Positions 8,739-17,577 of a stretch of DNA of 64,000 bases are shown piece by piece. The notes beneath the pieces are model-generated. The model searched no databases, was not told the origin of the DNA, and worked only from the letters and a program-made list of their open reading frames with translations. The stretch spans positions 47,031 through 111,030 of the forward strand of contig NZ_BOQP01000012.1 of assembly GCF_018332715.1 (NCBI RefSeq), in the 5' to 3' direction. Position 1 is the stretch's first letter; every line of letters begins with the position of its first letter. Both the position numbers and the translations under genes were made by a program. The stretch is from Winogradskya consettensis. GTDB lineage: Bacteria > Actinomycetota > Actinomycetes > Mycobacteriales > Micromonosporaceae.

Positions 8739-9812
8739 GTGGGCGTTGCTCTGGTGACTGGATCAGGTGGGCTCATCGGGTCCGAGGCTGTTCGGCATTT
8801 TGCTGGGCTTGGGCTGGATGTCGTGGGGATCGACAACGACATGCGGCAGGAGTTCTTCGGGGCTGAGGCGTCTACCGCGTGGAACGTGCAGCGGTTGACT
8901 GCTGACCTCGGGTCGCAGTACTCGCACCATGGCGTGGACATCCGGGACCGGGATGCCGTGGCCAGGATCTTCGAGAAGTACGGCAAGGACATCGCCGTTG
9001 TCATCCACGCTGCGGCGCAGCCTTCGCACGACTGGGCTGTGCGGGACCCGTTCACTGATTTCGATGTGAACGCCGGGGGCACGCTCACGATGCTGCAGAA
9101 CACGCGTGAGCACTGCATCGAGGCGCCGTTCATCCACTGCTCCACCAACAAGGTGTACGGCGACACGCCGAACCGGCTTCCGCTGGTCGAGCAGGAGACG
9201 CGCTGGGAGCTCGACTCGGCACACCCTTACTACGAGGGCATCACCGAGGACATGTCGATCGACCAGACGCTGCACTCGGTGTTCGGCGCGTCCAAGGTCG
9301 CCGCCGACGTGATGGCCCAGGAGTACGGCCGCTACTTCGGCATGAAGACCGCGATCTTCCGGGGTGGCACGCTCACCGGGCCGGCGCACTCCGCCACCGA
9401 GCTGCACGGCTTCCTCGGGTACGTCATGCGCGCGAACATGGAACGCCGGACGTACCGGATCTTCGGCTACAAGGGCAAGCAGGTACGCGACGCCATCCAC
9501 AGCCACGACGTGCTCAGCGCGTTCGAGGCGTTCTTCCGCAACCCCGGTTCCGCCAAGGTCTACAACCTGGGTGGCGGACGGCACTCCAACGTGTCGAACC
9601 TCGAGGCGTTCGCGATCGCCGGCCGGATCAGCGGCACCGAGATGATCACCGAGTACGTCGAGGACAACCGGATCGGCGACCACCAGTGGTGGATCGGCTC
9701 GATGGCGGCGTTCCAGGCCGACTACCCGCAGTGGAAGCAGGTCTACGACGTCCCGATGATCCTGCAGGAGATCCACGACGCGAACGTCGACAAGTGGGTT
9801 CCGGCATCATGA
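8739..9812 (+). CDS. NAD-dependent epimerase/dehydratase (extended SDR)
   Basis: Likely acts on a nucleotide-sugar. It has the Rossmann motif VTGSGGLIG (Gly8, Gly11, Gly14), an acidic Asp-Asn pair after the second strand, [19 protein letters not shown] and the C-terminal [21 protein letters not shown] region seen in CDP-paratose-2-epimerase-like proteins of polysaccharide clusters. The catalytic YxxxK position reads FGASK (Phe182, Lys186), so the usual Tyr is Phe; I recall the same in close relatives, so this looks like a subfamily trait. I chose GTG 8739, six bases after GGAGAG; a TTG at 8733 touches that site. Its stop overlaps the next ATG (ATGA), implying a coupled pair. Substrate unknown. 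Confidence 0.85.
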   Translation: MGVALVTGSGGLIGSEAVRHFAGLGLDVVGIDNDMRQEFFGAEASTAWNVQRLTADLGSQYSHHGVDIRDRDAVARIFEKYGKDIAVVIHAAAQPSHDWAVRDPFTDFDVNAGGTLTMLQNTREHCIEAPFIHCSTNKVYGDTPNRLPLVEQETRWELDSAHPYYEGITEDMSIDQTLHSVFGASKVAADVMAQEYGRYFGMKTAIFRGGTLTGPAHSATELHGFLGYVMRANMERRTYRIFGYKGKQVRDAIHSHDVLSAFEAFFRNPGSAKVYNLGGGRHSNVSNLEAFAIAGRISGTEMITEYVEDNRIGDHQWWIGSMAAFQADYPQWKQVYDVPMILQEIHDANVDKWVPAS

Positions 9813-10615
9813 TCGACCTGGGCAAGAAAAACGTCCTCGGTGTGCTCGTCGACGCGGTCGACTACGAAGCTGCCACCGCCAAGATCATCGAGGCGGCTCG
9901 CGAGCGAAAGCACTATGCGGTGACCGCGCTCGCCGTGCACGGCGTGATGACCGGTGTGCAGGACAAGGCCCACAACGCCCGGCTCAACTCATTCGACCTG
10001 GTGACTCCGGACGGCCAGCCCGTGCGCGGAGCCATGAACCTGCTCGACCACGCAGACCTCGCCGACCGGGTCTACGGGCCCGAGCTGACCCTGCGGGTGC
10101 TGCGGGAGGCCGCGGCCGAGGGCCTGCCCGTCTACCTGTACGGGTCGACGCAGCCGGTTCTCGACAAGCTGGTCCCGGCCCTGGAGCAGATGTTCCCCGC
10201 GCTGAAGCTGGCAGGTGTCGAGCCGTCGAAGTTCCGCAGCAACGAGCCCGGCGAAGACGTTGAGATCGCCGACCGGATCAAGGCCTCCGGTGCCCGGATC
10301 GTGCTGGTCGGCCTGGGCTGCCCCCGGCAGGAGATCTGGACGTACGCCATGCGCCCGCTGCTCGACATGCCGCTGCTCGCCGTCGGCGCGGCCTTCGACT
10401 ACCACGCCGGCCTGTTGAAGAACCCGCCCGCGTGGATGCAGAAGTACGCCCTCGAGTGGCTGTGGCGTCTCGGTCTCGAGCCCAAGCGACTGTGGAAGCG
10501 TTACCTCCTGCTCAACCCCGCCTACGTGTCGCGGCTCGCGGCACAGAAGGCCGGGCTGTGGAAGGCGACCCCGCCGGCACCGACCACCGACAAGGTGCAG
10601 AAGTTCGCGGTCTGA
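9809..10615 (+). CDS. WecG/TagA/CpsF family glycosyltransferase (GT26)
   Basis: Transfers a sugar from a UDP- or similar donor onto a polyprenyl-linked acceptor at the membrane face. Family motifs: LAVHGVMTG near the N-terminus, [11 protein letters not shown] with the conserved Asp proposed as catalytic base, YLYGS, and [10 protein letters not shown]. The C-terminal part [28 protein letters not shown] is the amphipathic membrane-binding appendage typical of TagA/WecG. The 268-aa length is normal. The ATG overlaps the epimerase stop, so the two probably act in one glycan pathway. The acceptor and polymer cannot be told from sequence. Confidence 0.9.
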   Translation: MIDLGKKNVLGVLVDAVDYEAATAKIIEAARERKHYAVTALAVHGVMTGVQDKAHNARLNSFDLVTPDGQPVRGAMNLLDHADLADRVYGPELTLRVLREAAAEGLPVYLYGSTQPVLDKLVPALEQMFPALKLAGVEPSKFRSNEPGEDVEIADRIKASGARIVLVGLGCPRQEIWTYAMRPLLDMPLLAVGAAFDYHAGLLKNPPAWMQKYALEWLWRLGLEPKRLWKRYLLLNPAYVSRLAAQKAGLWKATPPAPTTDKVQKFAV

Positions 10616-10906
10616 GGGAGTGCCGGGACCCCATCGCGTTCGCGGAGTTGAGGGGATCCCGGCCGACCTCCCCAGGTCGAGCACGCAGCGACCGATGAAC
10701 ATTCGCGAGCATCCGCACCGGCCGTCTGACACCCGACACTAGGACACGCGTCACGGGCGCAACAGGGGGCATTGTCCACTTCGCCCATTGGGCTGAGGGC
10801 GTACCGTGGTCATCTGACAACGCAGCGTAAAAGCATGACCCCTACGGGTTTCCGGTCCGGTGATTTCCCGGTTTTGCGAGTTGCGCGACAGGTGAAGTCT
10901 GTGGAT

Positions 10907-11575
10907 GTGAACACCACGACGGACCTCATTCTCATCGGCGCTCTCGCCGTGGTCTGGCTCACCGCCGGGCTGCTCGCCGACACGCTCCCGGTTGCCCGCA
11001 CCGCCCGCGAGCTCCGCCGGCGCGCCCGGCTGCTCTCCACTGTGGTCGGTGCCGGTGCCGGGCTGTTCGTCGCGGTGCTCGTCATGACCGGCCTGTTCCC
11101 CGGCGACACTTCCGCGCCGGCCGCGGCTCTCTTCCCGGCGGTCCCGGCGCTGTTCGTGCTGACCATGACCGCGCGGCGCCTCGGCCAGATCCGGCGCGGC
11201 GCCGGCGCATTCGCCACCGCGCCGCTCGCACCGGCCCCGCCCGCGCTGCGTGCTGCTGCCGCGCATCCGCTGGTCGCCGTTCCGTTGCAGGTGACAGGTT
11301 TGGCGGCGCTGCTCGGCGTACCCATCGCTGCTGATCTTGTGGAAGTGCCCGGTGCCGACTTCGCGGGCATCGCGATCGGCATCGTCGGCGTCGCGGCCCT
11401 TTCCCTGGTCCTGCGGCACGCGATCCGGCACAGCCGGCTCAACCTCGCGGTGCTGGCCCCGATCGGGCGGATGCGCCACGCGCCCGTCCTGCGCACCGAG
11501 CGCTACACCCCGCTGCCCGAGGAGACGCCGACCGACCGCGCCATCGGTGCGGGCGCGGTCGATCTGGCTGCCTGA
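10907..11575 (+). CDS. Predicted membrane protein, function unknown
   Basis: About 222 aa with probably four to five hydrophobic segments (LILIGALAVVWLTAGLLA, VVGAGAGLFVAVLVMTGLF, a segment around FPAVPALFVLTM, VPLQVTGLAALLGVPIA and GIAIGIVGVAALSLVL), separated by short Arg-rich loops, and a polar C-terminus. I do not recognise a family. The start is uncertain: GTG codons at 10892, 10901 and 10907 are in frame, and AGGTG at 10890-10894 best serves 10901 or 10907; a longer frame from 10772 adds residues with no protein-like features. It runs convergently into the next gene with a one-base gap. Confidence 0.65.
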   Translation: MNTTTDLILIGALAVVWLTAGLLADTLPVARTARELRRRARLLSTVVGAGAGLFVAVLVMTGLFPGDTSAPAAALFPAVPALFVLTMTARRLGQIRRGAGAFATAPLAPAPPALRAAAAHPLVAVPLQVTGLAALLGVPIAADLVEVPGADFAGIAIGIVGVAALSLVLRHAIRHSRLNLAVLAPIGRMRHAPVLRTERYTPLPEETPTDRAIGAGAVDLAA

Positions 11576-11576
11576 C

Positions 11577-12059
11577 CTACTGCTTGCCGCGGTTGGATTC
11601 CTGCACGTAGAGCAGTTCGAGGATCGACCGGGCCGCCTCGAACCAGCGGTCCAGCCAGTCGGAGGCCGGCATCGCGCCGCGCCCCGGAAGCTCCATCAAC
11701 AGACCACGCAGCAACGGGTGATCAGCCATCGACTGCGCCGCCGCCCCGAGCTGCGGCGGCAACGGGGTGGGGGTCGCCGTCGAGTCGATCCAGCCACCCG
11801 GCGGGAATACCGGCTCGGTCAGGCCCTGCATGTCCAGTGCCGGCATCTTCCCCGTGCGATCCTGGTCCATCGGGTTACGCGTCGGCAGACCGGCCGCCGA
11901 AAGAGAACCGGGGCCGCCCCGCCCCATCAGCTCCGCTTCGCCGTGCTCCCCCGACATGGACCCCTCGCGCCGATTCTGCCGGTACGCGCTCACACCCCCG
12001 CTGAACCGGTCCTGCGCGCTCGGGTTCCCGCTGCTGAGGTTGTCGGAACCGATCGTCAT
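11577..12059 (-). CDS. Hypothetical protein, Gly/Ser/Pro-rich N-terminal half
   Basis: Protein of 160 aa, not recognised. The first 100 residues are polar and low in complexity (many Gly, Ser, Asp, Arg); the C-terminal 50, around HPLLRGLLMELPG and SDWLDRWFEAARSILELLYV, look like an amphipathic helical domain. No signal peptide or membrane span. ATG 12059 was chosen because AGGGCG precedes it; the frame is open to 12152 but that part repeats the intergenic sequence CCTGCCCGCACCGTCACG twice. Confidence 0.55.
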   Translation of the reverse strand: MTIGSDNLSSGNPSAQDRFSGGVSAYRQNRREGSMSGEHGEAELMGRGGPGSLSAAGLPTRNPMDQDRTGKMPALDMQGLTEPVFPPGGWIDSTATPTPLPPQLGAAAQSMADHPLLRGLLMELPGRGAMPASDWLDRWFEAARSILELLYVQESNRGKQ

Positions 12060-12474
12060 GTGTTCGCCCTGCCTCGCTCGTTGAATTGCCCTGCCCGCAC
12101 CGTCACGAGGTGGCCCTGCCCGCACCGTCACGCGAGGGAGACAGTCAGCCATACGGGCGACAGCGGTACGTCAGTGCAGTCCGGCCCGCACTTAAGGCGT
12201 TCAACGAGGTGGCGCGCGTCCGGCGACGGTACAAAATCCTTAAATTACGCATAACAGCCCACGGCCCGCGAAAGCTGCGGGCGTGGGCTCATGGCCTCAC
12301 TCAGCCGTCCTCCGGCCTGCTCCAGCCCACCCGGGAGATCGGGTCCAGGATCGGCCCGGGCTTTTCTGGACCGGCAATGGCCACTGGCTGGTCACCCGCG
12401 GTCGCACGCCTGCTTCTGGGTCGACGATGGCAACTGGGCTCGGTTGCCCGAGGCCGGTTGGTTGCCCATCGTCA

Positions 12475-12536
12475 GATGGTCGACCCTGGTCGGATGGTTG
12501 ACCCGGTCGGATGGATGACCCCGGTCGGATGGTGAC
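12475..12536. repeat. Tandem repeat, 18-bp unit, three copies
   Basis: The unit GGTCGGATGGTTGACCC recurs three times with small changes (copies begin near 12475, 12494 and 12513), within gene-free sequence. Confidence 0.75.
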
Positions 12537-12688
12537 CGTGGTCGCTCGCCTGACCTGGTCGCGCGTCAGGCCAGGCGAACACGGACCTGGCGGGCCGGTC
12601 GGCACCTCATCGAGGCCCGGACTCCTCAGGACCCGGAATCCCTCAAAGCGCGGTACCCCTGCGAGGCCGACCGGCCGATTTGTTGCTG

Positions 12689-12857
12689 AACCGGCCGTGC
12701 GGGGCCGGTGTTAATGCAACCGGCCGTGCGGGGCCGGTGTTGGTGCAACCGGCCGTGCGGGGCCGGGTGTCGTGTCGTCGACCGTGCGGAGCCGACGCTG
12801 CGCCGCCGGCCGTGCGGGGCCGGCGTCCTACTTCCCGGCCGTGAGGGCCGGTGTTCT
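12689..12857. repeat. Degenerate 29-bp hairpin repeat, about six copies
   Basis: Each copy carries CCGGCC-GTGCGG-GGCCGG, a short palindrome able to form a hairpin, plus a spacer of about 11 bases. The first two copies are nearly identical (29 bp each); later ones diverge. The array ends 12 bases before the DUF397 stop codon, so it lies just 3' of that gene. Confidence 0.75.
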
Positions 12858-12868
12858 ACCAGGCAGGG

Positions 12869-13093
12869 TTACCGATCGAACTCCCCGTCCTTGGCGCCAC
12901 CCACGAACGCGTCCCACTCGTCCGCGGTGAAGATCAGCGCGGGACCGGTCGGGTTCTTCGAGTCGCGCACCGCGATCGCCTTGTCTACAAACGCCACTTC
13001 GACGCAGTTGTCGCAATTGGGACCGCTACGGGTGCTCTTGAACCACTGTGCACGGCTCAGATTGATCCGGAAACCCTTGGTTTCGACTTCCAC
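12869..13093 (-). CDS. DUF397 domain protein
   Basis: Small protein of 74 aa that matches the DUF397 pattern: WFKSTRSGPNCDNCVEVA, VAVRDSKNPTGPALIF-like stretch and DEWDAFVGGAKDGEFD. DUF397 genes almost always follow an XRE/DUF5753 regulator in actinomycetes; here the first 37 bases overlap the regulator gene in another frame. In Streptomyces such pairs (bldB/whiJ-like) act as a small protein that modulates its partner repressor; the same is inferred here. Confidence 0.88.
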   Translation of the reverse strand: MEVETKGFRINLSRAQWFKSTRSGPNCDNCVEVAFVDKAIAVRDSKNPTGPALIFTADEWDAFVGGAKDGEFDR

Positions 13094-13944
13094 AATGGCT
13101 CCTCTGCCAGCAATGCGATCATGTTCCTGGACTCCTCCGGGGGGAGGGCCGTCGATCGGATGGCATCGAAGATTGAGTTGTACTTGCTCAGTTCGTCGAC
13201 CTTCTCCAGAAATAGCCCGCCGGTCGCGTTCTCCACGAACACCACGTCCGGGTCCTCGGCATCCGGGAAGTCGAGGATCGCGAAAGTGCCATCCATGCCG
13301 GCGTGCGCCCCTGCCGCGAAGGGCAGGATCTGGAGAGTGACGTTCGGCAACGCGGCCATCTCAGCCAGACGGAAAAGTTGATCTCTCATCACGTCGTCGC
13401 CACCGACCGGGCGACTCACCACCGCCTCATCGAGCACCACCCAAAGATCGATCGGATCGTCCTGAATCAATAACGCTTGGCGCGCCATTCGGACTCGTAC
13501 CCGTTGCTCGATTTGTTGGTCGGTGTCACTCAGTCGGGCGCCCCGAATCAATGCATCTGCGTACATATCGGTCTGGAGAAGTCCGGGAATCACCTGCTGC
13601 TCGTACGCCCGAACGGATCGAGCGGCGGCCTCCATCCCCACATAAGCGCCGGTCAGAACCGTACTGAACGGGTGCCACCACCCTTTTTGCCGGGCTTCGC
13701 GGGCAATTTGGACGAGCTCGTCGGACACCGCGCCGTCAACGCGGTAGATGTCCACCATGTCCTTCACGTCACGTGGGGTGGCACTGGTGTGGCCGGTCTC
13801 GATCCTGGACACCTTGGACGGCGAGCAGCCGAGGCGGTCGGCCACCACGTCGATCGTCACGCCCGCTGCTTCGCGATATTTACGCAGCTCGGCGCCGAGT
13901 CGGCGACGACGGATGGTTGGGCTTCGGCGCGGATTCACGCTCAC
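13057..13944 (-). CDS. XRE-family regulator with DUF5753 domain
   Basis: DNA-binding regulator of 295 aa. Helix-turn-helix at about 15-70 (LGAELRKYREAAGVTIDVVADRLGCSPSKVSRIETG), then a DUF5753 ligand or partner domain through about 270 (YEQQVIPGLLQTDMYADALI, VLDEAVVSRPVGG, LQILPFAAGAHAGMDGTFAILDFP). Paired with the overlapping DUF397 gene. Whole-genome copies of such pairs are common in developmentally complex actinomycetes. Its upstream region carries a 13-bp palindrome and a duplicated 12-mer that could be its own operator. Confidence 0.92.
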   Translation of the reverse strand: MSVNPRRSPTIRRRRLGAELRKYREAAGVTIDVVADRLGCSPSKVSRIETGHTSATPRDVKDMVDIYRVDGAVSDELVQIAREARQKGWWHPFSTVLTGAYVGMEAAARSVRAYEQQVIPGLLQTDMYADALIRGARLSDTDQQIEQRVRVRMARQALLIQDDPIDLWVVLDEAVVSRPVGGDDVMRDQLFRLAEMAALPNVTLQILPFAAGAHAGMDGTFAILDFPDAEDPDVVFVENATGGLFLEKVDELSKYNSIFDAIRSTALPPEESRNMIALLAEEPLWKSKPRVSGSI

Positions 13945-14011
13945 CTCCGGTAGGTGGCGGAACCGGCAAGTTGCTCCGCCGTACGGCGTTTGTCGGCTCC
14001 AGTCTGGCTGT

Positions 14012-14203
14012 TGATCTCTTGATCCTTCAAGCGTCGACAGTGATCACTTCGTCACGGACGGCTGACATGCAACTTGCATCGATTACAGGCGTGGTGCAAT
14101 CTTTCGGGTATGGCGCTCGTCACCGCACGAATCGGTGATGGCCGTCAGGCCCGGCAGTTCGTGAACGGCACAACACCGATCATGGTCTGCCTGATCTCTT
14201 GAT
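14012..14203. promoter_or_regulatory. Candidate operator region between XRE regulator and small gene
   Basis: The 12-mer TGATCTCTTGAT occurs twice, at 14012-14023 and 14192-14203, and the 13-base palindrome ATGCAACTTGCAT lies between them at 14067-14079. The 461 bases between the two divergent genes hold no other gene. Direct repeats plus a palindrome next to an XRE gene suggest autoregulation; this is inference. Confidence 0.4.
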
Positions 14204-14405
14204 TGTCCTACGTGGACTCCGATAAGTCGCGGAGTTACTCCACCGGCTGACGGAGGGCCGGTCGCGTCATTACGGCACCATTGTGATGATTGGCACCCTC
14301 ACAAGGTTGCCAAGACGTACGAGCCGGGCACACTGGAGCATCTGTGTTCACCGTGTGGCAAATCGGTGTTTGCCCCCCAAATTCGGGTTCAGGACAGGAG
14401 ATGGC

Positions 14406-14705
14406 GTGCTTCCTCGGTCCGGCGATGTCATCCATGTGACGAAGGCGGCGAGTGTCCAATTCTCATCGCCCATGCTCTTCCGGGTCATCCGAGTTCATGA
14501 CTGGCCGACATACGACGGCTGGATCTGGCTCGACGGCTACGAACTCAACGCAGGCGGCGACGCCGTCGAGCGCCGCTCCATCTTTGTGCAGGTCGGCGGC
14601 CTGCGCCAGGTCGGCAAGGCGCCCGACCCGCGCGCCCGCAACGCCCGTCAGCCGGGATTGACCTCGGGCGCGATCCCGACCCGTGCCCTGCGCGCCAACC
14701 GCTGA
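14406..14705 (+). CDS. Conserved small hypothetical protein
   Basis: Protein of 99 aa, start GTG 14406 five bases after AGGAG. It has a compact beta-rich central stretch (FRVIRVHDWPTYDGWIWLDG and YELNAGGDAVERRSIFVQ) that I recall from uncharacterised proteins of related actinomycetes, followed by a basic tail. No membrane span or signal peptide. Function unknown; its divergence from the XRE regulator and shared upstream region make it a possible target of that regulator. Confidence 0.6.
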   Translation: MLPRSGDVIHVTKAASVQFSSPMLFRVIRVHDWPTYDGWIWLDGYELNAGGDAVERRSIFVQVGGLRQVGKAPDPRARNARQPGLTSGAIPTRALRANR

Positions 14706-14720
14706 GCCTGCGTCCGCCGG

Positions 14721-14779
14721 CCAGGTGACGAACGGCCAGGTGACGAACGGCCGGGTGACGAACGGCCGGGTGACGATGG
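14721..14779. repeat. 15-bp tandem repeat, four copies
   Basis: CCAGGTGACGAACGG is repeated at 14721, 14736, 14751 (as CCGGGTGACGAACGG) and 14766, the last copy one base shorter. It fills the gap between two convergent genes. Confidence 0.85.
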
Positions 14780-14781
14780 AG

Positions 14782-15609
14782 TCAGTCCTCGTCGTAGTCG
14801 ACGGACGGCGTGGCGGTGGGAGTGGACGGCGGCGTCGTGGTGGCGGTCGGCTCACTCGCGATGATCAGGTTCACGATCGTGTCATCGGGCACCTGCTGAC
14901 CCTCGGCCGGGTCACTGCCGATGATCGTTCCTGGTGGGGCATCCGTGCTGGCCACGTAGCGCAGGCGGTAGTTGAGACCCTTGCGGTTCAACGCGTTTCT
15001 GGCCTCGTCCAGGGAGAGCCCTCGCAACGCGGGAATGGTGATGTCGCTGGCGGTGCTCGGCACCGCACTGGACGGGGTTGCCGAGGTCGGAGCGGCCGAC
15101 GATGGCTTCGACGTCGGCCCGGTGGTAGCGGTCGCAGCCGGTGCGCGCGTCGCCGTGGGGGTCACCGCCGGGGTCCCCTGATCGGTTCCGCCATTCGACC
15201 TCACGATCAGATAGATCCCCCAGCCGAGCAGCGCGAGCAGCACAAACGCCACGATCCCCACCAGGATCGGCGTCCACCATCTGCCGCGGGGCTCATCCTC
15301 CGGAACGGCGGCCCAGTCCGTACGCGTGGCATCGTCGGCAGGTCCGGGTGCACGAACGCCGGCCCGGCCCGCCCAGATCTGGTCCTCGTCGTCCCAACCG
15401 GACGCGCCCCCACTGGCCGGCGCGTAAACCGACGTCGCGTCGTTGTCCGAAACCGGTCGGAAAACCGAGGTCGCGTCGGCATCGGACGGGACGGGCGGCA
15501 GGGCGCGGGTCTCGTCGCCGGCGCCGCTGTCACTCCCCCCGGTACGCCCGTTCGGCTCAATCTCGTCCTCGTCGCGGAACGGGAAGAACTCGCCGGTGTC
15601 ATCGGACAT
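14782..15609 (-). CDS. Membrane protein with one extracellular PASTA domain
   Basis: 275 aa. An acidic cytoplasmic N-terminus (about 110 residues) is followed by one membrane span (WTPILVGIVAFVLLALLGWGI, near 113-133), a Thr/Pro/Ala/Ser linker and one PASTA domain at about 198-262 (DITIPALRGLSLDEARNAL ... GSDPAEGQQVPDDTIVNLII). PASTA domains bind muropeptides or lipid II in kinases and PBPs. There is no kinase domain here, so it may be a wall sensor or an accessory to the PknA/PknB network; that is inference. Confidence 0.8.
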   Translation of the reverse strand: MSDDTGEFFPFRDEDEIEPNGRTGGSDSGAGDETRALPPVPSDADATSVFRPVSDNDATSVYAPASGGASGWDDEDQIWAGRAGVRAPGPADDATRTDWAAVPEDEPRGRWWTPILVGIVAFVLLALLGWGIYLIVRSNGGTDQGTPAVTPTATRAPAATATTGPTSKPSSAAPTSATPSSAVPSTASDITIPALRGLSLDEARNALNRKGLNYRLRYVASTDAPPGTIIGSDPAEGQQVPDDTIVNLIIASEPTATTTPPSTPTATPSVDYDED

Positions 15610-15717
15610 CGCCGTACCTTCCTCCCTGGTCCGCCCTCTGAGAAATCAACTTAACCAATCTTGAAGCATTCGCTCATCGATTCGCAGGCATCGTCAACGA
15701 CCGCTACAGTGCCCGGC

Positions 15718-17376
15718 ATGGCCGCTAAGGGCTGGATAACGCAGGTGGCAGCCGCGGCCGGGGTGGCCGCGGGGACAGGTGCCGCCCAGCTCGGCCTGGG
15801 CTACGGCCTGGGCGTGGTGGTGTGGCCCGCGACGGCCACCCCGGACGACAGCGTCTGGCTGGGGAGTCTCGGCTGGGCAACATGGATCGCGGCGAGCGCC
15901 ACGGTGTTCGGCGCCGTGATCGCCGGTCGGCTGGGTCAGGTCTCGGGCGGTCTGTGGCGCTTCGCGCTCGCAGCCTCAGCCTCGGTCGGGGCTCTGCTGA
16001 CGGTCGCGCTGGTCGCGCTTCCCGCCCGCGCCGCCGTGCGCCCCGACGAGTACACCCCACAATCAACAGCCGGTGGGTACGCCCTGATCGGCGTACTTCT
16101 AGGAATGGCCCTCGCCTACTGGGCCGTCTTCACGCGCCCGGTCGCCGCCAACCTCATCGCCACGGCGACCTGGTTGTGGGCCCTGGCTATCGCCGCGGTG
16201 GTGATGGATGTCTTCTGGCACCAACCCTCGGCGACCTACCTGACCAGCTGGCAGTTCACCGGCACGGACCCCGGCGCGGTCGTGGGAACCATCTACTGGC
16301 CGAGCGCCCTGCTCACGCTTCTCGCCGCCTTCGTGCTCGGCATCCTGGGCGCCTGGGCCGCCACCCGGCGCGGCGACTTCGGGCTCGGCACGGCATCGTC
16401 CGGCGCGGTCGGCCCCTTGCTGGTGGCCACGGCGTTCTTCGTGCTCGCCCCGCAGCTCACGGGCTCGCTCGGCCCCCTCGAATCGGCATACCTGACCGCA
16501 CCGTACGCAGTCCTCGCCGGCCTCGCAGGCTCCGCCCTGACCGTCTCGGTCGGCCGCCGCGCCGCGGAACGCCGCACAGCCCGCGCCAACCGCCCGCCAC
16601 AGCCACCCCGCCAGCGACGCACCCGCCGCTCGAAGGGCACCGAAACCCCCGCGGTCGTAACCGGCCGGGCGAAGGCCCCGGAATCCCCCGCCGAACGCCC
16701 CGCCTGGGCCGGCGGACCCGCGACCCCCCGGCCCCGCGCCTCCACGGTCACCCCACCACCGGACTCACCCACGATCGCCCAGATCAACCCACCGTCGTCC
16801 CCCGGAGCCCGATCCTCAGCGTCGTCTGCGGTCAGCGGTTCCGCGCCGTCGTCGACCGGAGCCCGATCCTCGGCTTCACCTGCGGTCAGCGGTTCCGCGC
16901 CGTCGTCGGCCGGGGCTCGGTCCGCAGCGGCGGCCGCGGGTGGTGCTGGGCCATCGTCGGCAGCGGGCGGTTCCGCGGCGGGAGCCACTTCAGGGCCTTC
17001 GTCCGCTGCCGGCGAGCCTGTGGCGCCTGCCCAGAAGTCGGCCGGACGCGGACGGACCGACTCGGTGGAAACTGACAAGGCCCCGGCGAGGAAGACCGTC
17101 CCGGCGAAGAAGGCCGCACCTGCGCAGACCTCGATGTCCGTGTCCGACACCGCGTCGGCGACGACGACACCCCGGCAGGCCAGACCGGCGATCGCTCCGT
17201 CAAAGAGTGCTTCGACCCCGGCCAAGAAGGCGAACCAGGCCGCGCAGGCCGCGCCTACTGTTCCAGGGCAACCGGCCAGAGCCACCCCGGCGAGGAAGAG
17301 CGCGCCACGGAAGGCCAAGCCGAGCGACGTCCCCCCGGAGATCCCCTTGACCGACAGCGAGAGCGACAACCCGTAA
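15718..17376 (+). CDS. Membrane protein with Lys/Ala/Pro-rich C-terminal tail
   Basis: About 552 aa. Residues 1-290 contain roughly seven hydrophobic segments; the rest is low complexity, first Pro/Arg/Ser-rich, then an H1-like stretch rich in Pro-Ala-Lys. A 60-bp segment is duplicated in tandem (GARSSAS[SP]AVSGSAPSS twice, near 16798-16917). ATG 15718 is preferred; the frame extends to TTG 15661 but without a clear ribosome site. I do not recognise the membrane domain. The tail is probably disordered and, being very basic near the end, might bind nucleic acid or acidic envelope polymers. Confidence 0.7.
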   Translation: MAAKGWITQVAAAAGVAAGTGAAQLGLGYGLGVVVWPATATPDDSVWLGSLGWATWIAASATVFGAVIAGRLGQVSGGLWRFALAASASVGALLTVALVALPARAAVRPDEYTPQSTAGGYALIGVLLGMALAYWAVFTRPVAANLIATATWLWALAIAAVVMDVFWHQPSATYLTSWQFTGTDPGAVVGTIYWPSALLTLLAAFVLGILGAWAATRRGDFGLGTASSGAVGPLLVATAFFVLAPQLTGSLGPLESAYLTAPYAVLAGLAGSALTVSVGRRAAERRTARANRPPQPPRQRRTRRSKGTETPAVVTGRAKAPESPAERPAWAGGPATPRPRASTVTPPPDSPTIAQINPPSSPGARSSASSAVSGSAPSSTGARSSASPAVSGSAPSSAGARSAAAAAGGAGPSSAAGGSAAGATSGPSSAAGEPVAPAQKSAGRGRTDSVETDKAPARKTVPAKKAAPAQTSMSVSDTASATTTPRQARPAIAPSKSASTPAKKANQAAQAAPTVPGQPARATPARKSAPRKAKPSDVPPEIPLTDSESDNP

Positions 17377-17444
17377 GGCCGCATCTAGCCCCGTACGCCG
17401 CTTTCGCGTGCAGCTCCAAGCGCACAAAGGCCCCACTAACGCCG

Positions 17445-17475
17445 AAAGCGCCGCCCGGTCTGGGCGGCGCTTTTC
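17445..17475. terminator. Bidirectional intrinsic terminator
   Basis: Perfect 12-bp stem AAAGCGCCGCCC/GGGCGGCGCTTT (17445-17456 with 17462-17473), loop GGTCT, followed by TTC. It lies between convergent genes (membrane protein ending 17376, YceI ending 17578), with A and T runs suited to both directions. Confidence 0.85.
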
Positions 17476-17577
17476 GTTCGCTCGGGTGCGGCAGATGTGC
17501 CTTCGCCGAGCTCACCGGAGCGCTCCTGCAGGGTGTCACGGAGCGAACCGGTGGTCAGGCCATGGAACGGGCCGAGA

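Larger units (their letters stand above)
12060..12868. other. Repeat-rich intergenic region
   Basis: About 800 bases without a supportable gene. It holds a duplicated 18-base stretch near 12090-12135, an 18-bp triple repeat (12475-12536) and six hairpin-forming repeats (12689-12857), listed separately. Short frames on both strands are repeat translations. Confidence 0.6.

Noticed and set aside
12689..12857. Possible CRISPR array
   Set aside because: The spacers are short (about 11 bases) and themselves similar, the repeats are degenerate palindromes, and no cas gene is present.
13057..13093. Frameshift suspected between XRE regulator and DUF397 gene
   Set aside because: The 37-base overlap in different frames is the usual layout of such pairs; both proteins look complete.
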